64,000 nucleotides of DNA. Source: Hymenobacter psoromatis. Its GTDB lineage: Bacteria; Bacteroidota; Bacteroidia; Cytophagales; Hymenobacteraceae. The first letter of the stretch is position 1, and every line of letters starts with the position of its first letter. Below the pieces are notes generated by a model. That model did not search any database and was not told the origin of the DNA. It saw only the letters and a program-made list of their open reading frames with translations. This document shows positions 62,369-64,000 of this stretch, one piece after another. The stretch is from NCBI GenBank assembly GCA_001596155.1, contig CP014771.1, positions 1,798,001 through 1,862,000 on the forward strand, read 5' to 3'. Both the position numbers and the translations under genes were made by a program.

Positions 62369-63379
62369 TCAGTGGTCGCTTCCACCTCTATACTTTTTAA
62401 CGCCAAAAAACTTTTCTGAATAGGGCAATGACAGAACATTAAAAGTCCCGGTCTTGTGAGAGCAGAATTTGGCGACTGAGCAATTCACGCACTTAGCCGG
62501 ATTTAAACTGCCCACGTTAAAAGGTATTTCGTAGCCGGATTTTAGCTTGATGATGCTCTTATAAATATCAGTTATTTCAATTTTAAATTGTTGGGCCTTA
62601 TCAATCTTGAGCACATTACAATGCTGAACAACAGGTTTTTCGTTTACGTAATCATAGCTCCAATACACTAAGTACCCGTACGCTGCATTTACAGAATCCA
62701 ACCCAAACAAATATGAAGCTAACTGTAGCTTATGACTTTGTCGAGCGTTTAAATCACTGTTTGATTGTTTAATGTATCGAAACTTTTCTTCTACTATAAA
62801 TTTCTGCTCGATTTTATTTTTGAAAATATAATCAGGCTGACCCACGAAATTACCCCTGCTACTGAACAAATTCTCAGTTTTTTCCGCGTGCCCTAAATAT
62901 TCCACTTCTGAAGAGCAAACGTCAGCGAAAAAGAAATTTGTCTTTTCATTTTTAACCGAAACAGCATAAGCATTGTGGCTTAAAGGTGAGCGTTCGCCTT
63001 TTTTGGCAACAGTGATAAGCCTATTTTCGAGATGCAAATCGGTACCTAATTTAGTTTCGTTTGTTTCTATCTTTTTAAAGCTTTTTCCTATGCAGAAACT
63101 AGCTGGACAAAATGAAAAGTCAGCTATTTCACTTGCTGACACATAAGATGATTCTACATAATCAACAACATGGTCAGAAATCTTGCCTCTATCCAAAACG
63201 ATGTCTTGTTCAGACACTGGGCTTCTAAAAATGTACTCGGCAGTTAGTTTCCAATAAACTCGTTCTATTTCCAAATTTTTAGAAAGTTCGTTTAAATATC
63301 TCTCCCTGACCGTAAGATTGTCAAACCGTAATAAACCCAACAAACGGTTATAAATAATTTCTTGATTCTTCGTAAGCAT
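62369..63379 (-). CDS. Cas4-like Fe-S PD-(D/E)XK nuclease
   Basis: 336 aa. The nuclease core shows GQPDYIF (catalytic Asp), FIVEEKFRY (ExK) and KLQLASYLFGL (the Gln-Tyr motif). Cys residues in ADFSFCPASFCIGK and the C-terminal AKCVNCSVAKFCSHK form the four-Cys iron-sulfur cluster arrangement of Cas4/AddB-type proteins. The N-terminal 90 residues are an extra helical domain. The gene is AT-rich, suggesting transfer. No cas1, cas2 or CRISPR array is in the window, so it is a stand-alone (solo Cas4-like) nuclease, possibly of a defence system or mobile element. Confidence 0.8.
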   Translation of the reverse strand: MLTKNQEIIYNRLLGLLRFDNLTVRERYLNELSKNLEIERVYWKLTAEYIFRSPVSEQDIVLDRGKISDHVVDYVESSYVSASEIADFSFCPASFCIGKSFKKIETNETKLGTDLHLENRLITVAKKGERSPLSHNAYAVSVKNEKTNFFFADVCSSEVEYLGHAEKTENLFSSRGNFVGQPDYIFKNKIEQKFIVEEKFRYIKQSNSDLNARQSHKLQLASYLFGLDSVNAAYGYLVYWSYDYVNEKPVVQHCNVLKIDKAQQFKIEITDIYKSIIKLKSGYEIPFNVGSLNPAKCVNCSVAKFCSHKTGTFNVLSLPYSEKFFGVKKYRGGSDH

Positions 63380-63470
63380 AATCAGTCGTCTAAATTTTCG
63401 CTTTCAGACCAGATGGTTTGCAAATACCATGTCCAGCCATTATTTTTTAGGAACCACCAACCCAAATATC

Positions 63471-63875
63471 ATGTCTACTCCCGACCTCGCAAATGCTAAG
63501 TTGCGTTCTAAAAAACGAATTGAAGGACCATATGCAGAGCGAATGGAACGAATCCACGAGGATGTGATGCAGTCTTTCTTTGCCGCTTATCGGCGACTAG
63601 AAAACTACGTGACTGATATTCAGCCTGAAAAAGAACTGATTGCAAGACGACTCAAAATTCTGGATGAGCGCATTAACGTTTTCAAACCAGGCACTGTGAC
63701 TTGGCCTCAGAAGTTTGAAGCTCGGCTGCTAGCAGCCGTTAGTGATGCTCGTTCGGTTGCTGATTTAGAATTTGAGGTGCAAAAGTTAATTGATTATCAG
63801 GAGGAGAGGTTCGCCACTCTCCTTAACGCTTACCGAACCCTTCAACCCACTACCCCCGCTTTGGAGCACAAGTAA
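63471..63875 (+). CDS. Hypothetical helical protein
   Basis: 134 aa from ATG 63471 (an in-frame ATG at 63429 would add 14 residues). All-helical and charged (RIEGPYAERMERIHEDVMQS, RRLKILDERINVF, EVQKLIDYQEERFATLLNAY), no signal. Divergent from the nuclease gene. The family is not recognised. Its base composition is nearer to the AT-rich genes than to the core. Confidence 0.55.
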   Translation: MSTPDLANAKLRSKKRIEGPYAERMERIHEDVMQSFFAAYRRLENYVTDIQPEKELIARRLKILDERINVFKPGTVTWPQKFEARLLAAVSDARSVADLEFEVQKLIDYQEERFATLLNAYRTLQPTTPALEHK

Positions 63876-63891
63876 TTGAAGCGCCTGTTTC

Positions 63892-63935
63892 TTCAGCGGC
63901 GGGGGTAGCGGGCGGGGGGGGCGCAGTAGCGGCAG
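63892..63935. repeat. GC-rich hairpin repeat, copy 6 (partial)
   Basis: TCAGCGGCGGGGGTAGCGGG and GCAGTAGCGGCAGC resemble the right half of copies 1-5. It ends the accessory island within the window. Confidence 0.55.
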
Positions 63936-64000
63936 CTACGCCAGCAGCGGTGGTTTCGCGCAGGCGGGACCGGCGGGGCGTGAGGCGGTTTAGCTAAAGC

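Noticed and set aside
62369..63379. True CRISPR-associated cas4 of a CRISPR locus
   Set aside because: No array, cas1 or cas2 within the window; called as a solo Cas4-like nuclease instead.

Overview
The window looks like chromosome of a high-GC Bacteroidota, most likely Hymenobacter or a close relative. The evidence is several large secreted proteins with C-terminal type IX secretion (T9SS) sorting domains, a PID-CTERM protein, an OmpA/TonB-type outer-membrane receptor with a carboxypeptidase-like N-terminal domain, DUF4142 and DUF4468 proteins, Bacteroidota-type TAnnTTTG promoter boxes, and very frequent CTACCCC/GGGGTAG words. No rRNA, tRNA or CRISPR array was recognised.

Layout. 1-21.6 kb is mostly core or envelope genes: the 3' part of clpC, a DUF4142 lipoprotein, a frameshifted outer-membrane receptor, a membrane AraC-type regulator, a DEDD exonuclease, two T9SS-secreted proteins, an M28 peptidase, a DUF4468 protein, a YahK-type alcohol dehydrogenase, a pair of DUF1990 genes, endonuclease V and an M43 metalloprotease. 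21.6-27.4 kb is a mosaic of mobile DNA: an IS with a frameshifted transposase, at least three MITE-like inverted-repeat elements, gene relics, and a secreted multidomain toxin-like protein (HTHP/JAB-like C-terminus) followed by a probable immunity gene. Inverted 104-bp repeats bracket this segment.

27.4-52.2 kb is mainly housekeeping: a glutamyl-Q-tRNA synthetase-like gene; a selenium operon (mnmH, a VOC gene, selD); nuoM and nuoN; a LytTR response regulator with a HisKA_2 kinase; an XRE regulator behind two identical-geometry palindromic operators; a surface-protein cluster (collagen-like/C1q-like, T9SS and PID-CTERM); a type II NADH dehydrogenase; ArsR, 2Fe-2S and HAD genes; pruA; a siroheme-domain/TauE fusion; a methyltransferase with an in-frame amber codon; and a flavin amine oxidase.

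52.2-64 kb is an accessory island built around clpB. It carries three P-loop zeta/COG4185-type kinases (one broken by a MITE with target duplication), each preceded by a small antitoxin-like gene; two PIN-domain toxin modules; a new-looking 55-aa/189-aa overlapping pair; an AT-rich hypothetical gene; and a Cas4-like Fe-S PD-(D/E)XK nuclease. Diverged fragments of the 3' end and of the promoter plus 5' end of clpB lie outside the intact clpB gene, each separated from it by a toxin-antitoxin-like cassette. This suggests clpB is a repeatedly used recombination or insertion site. A family of short GC-rich hairpin repeats sits between the cassettes.
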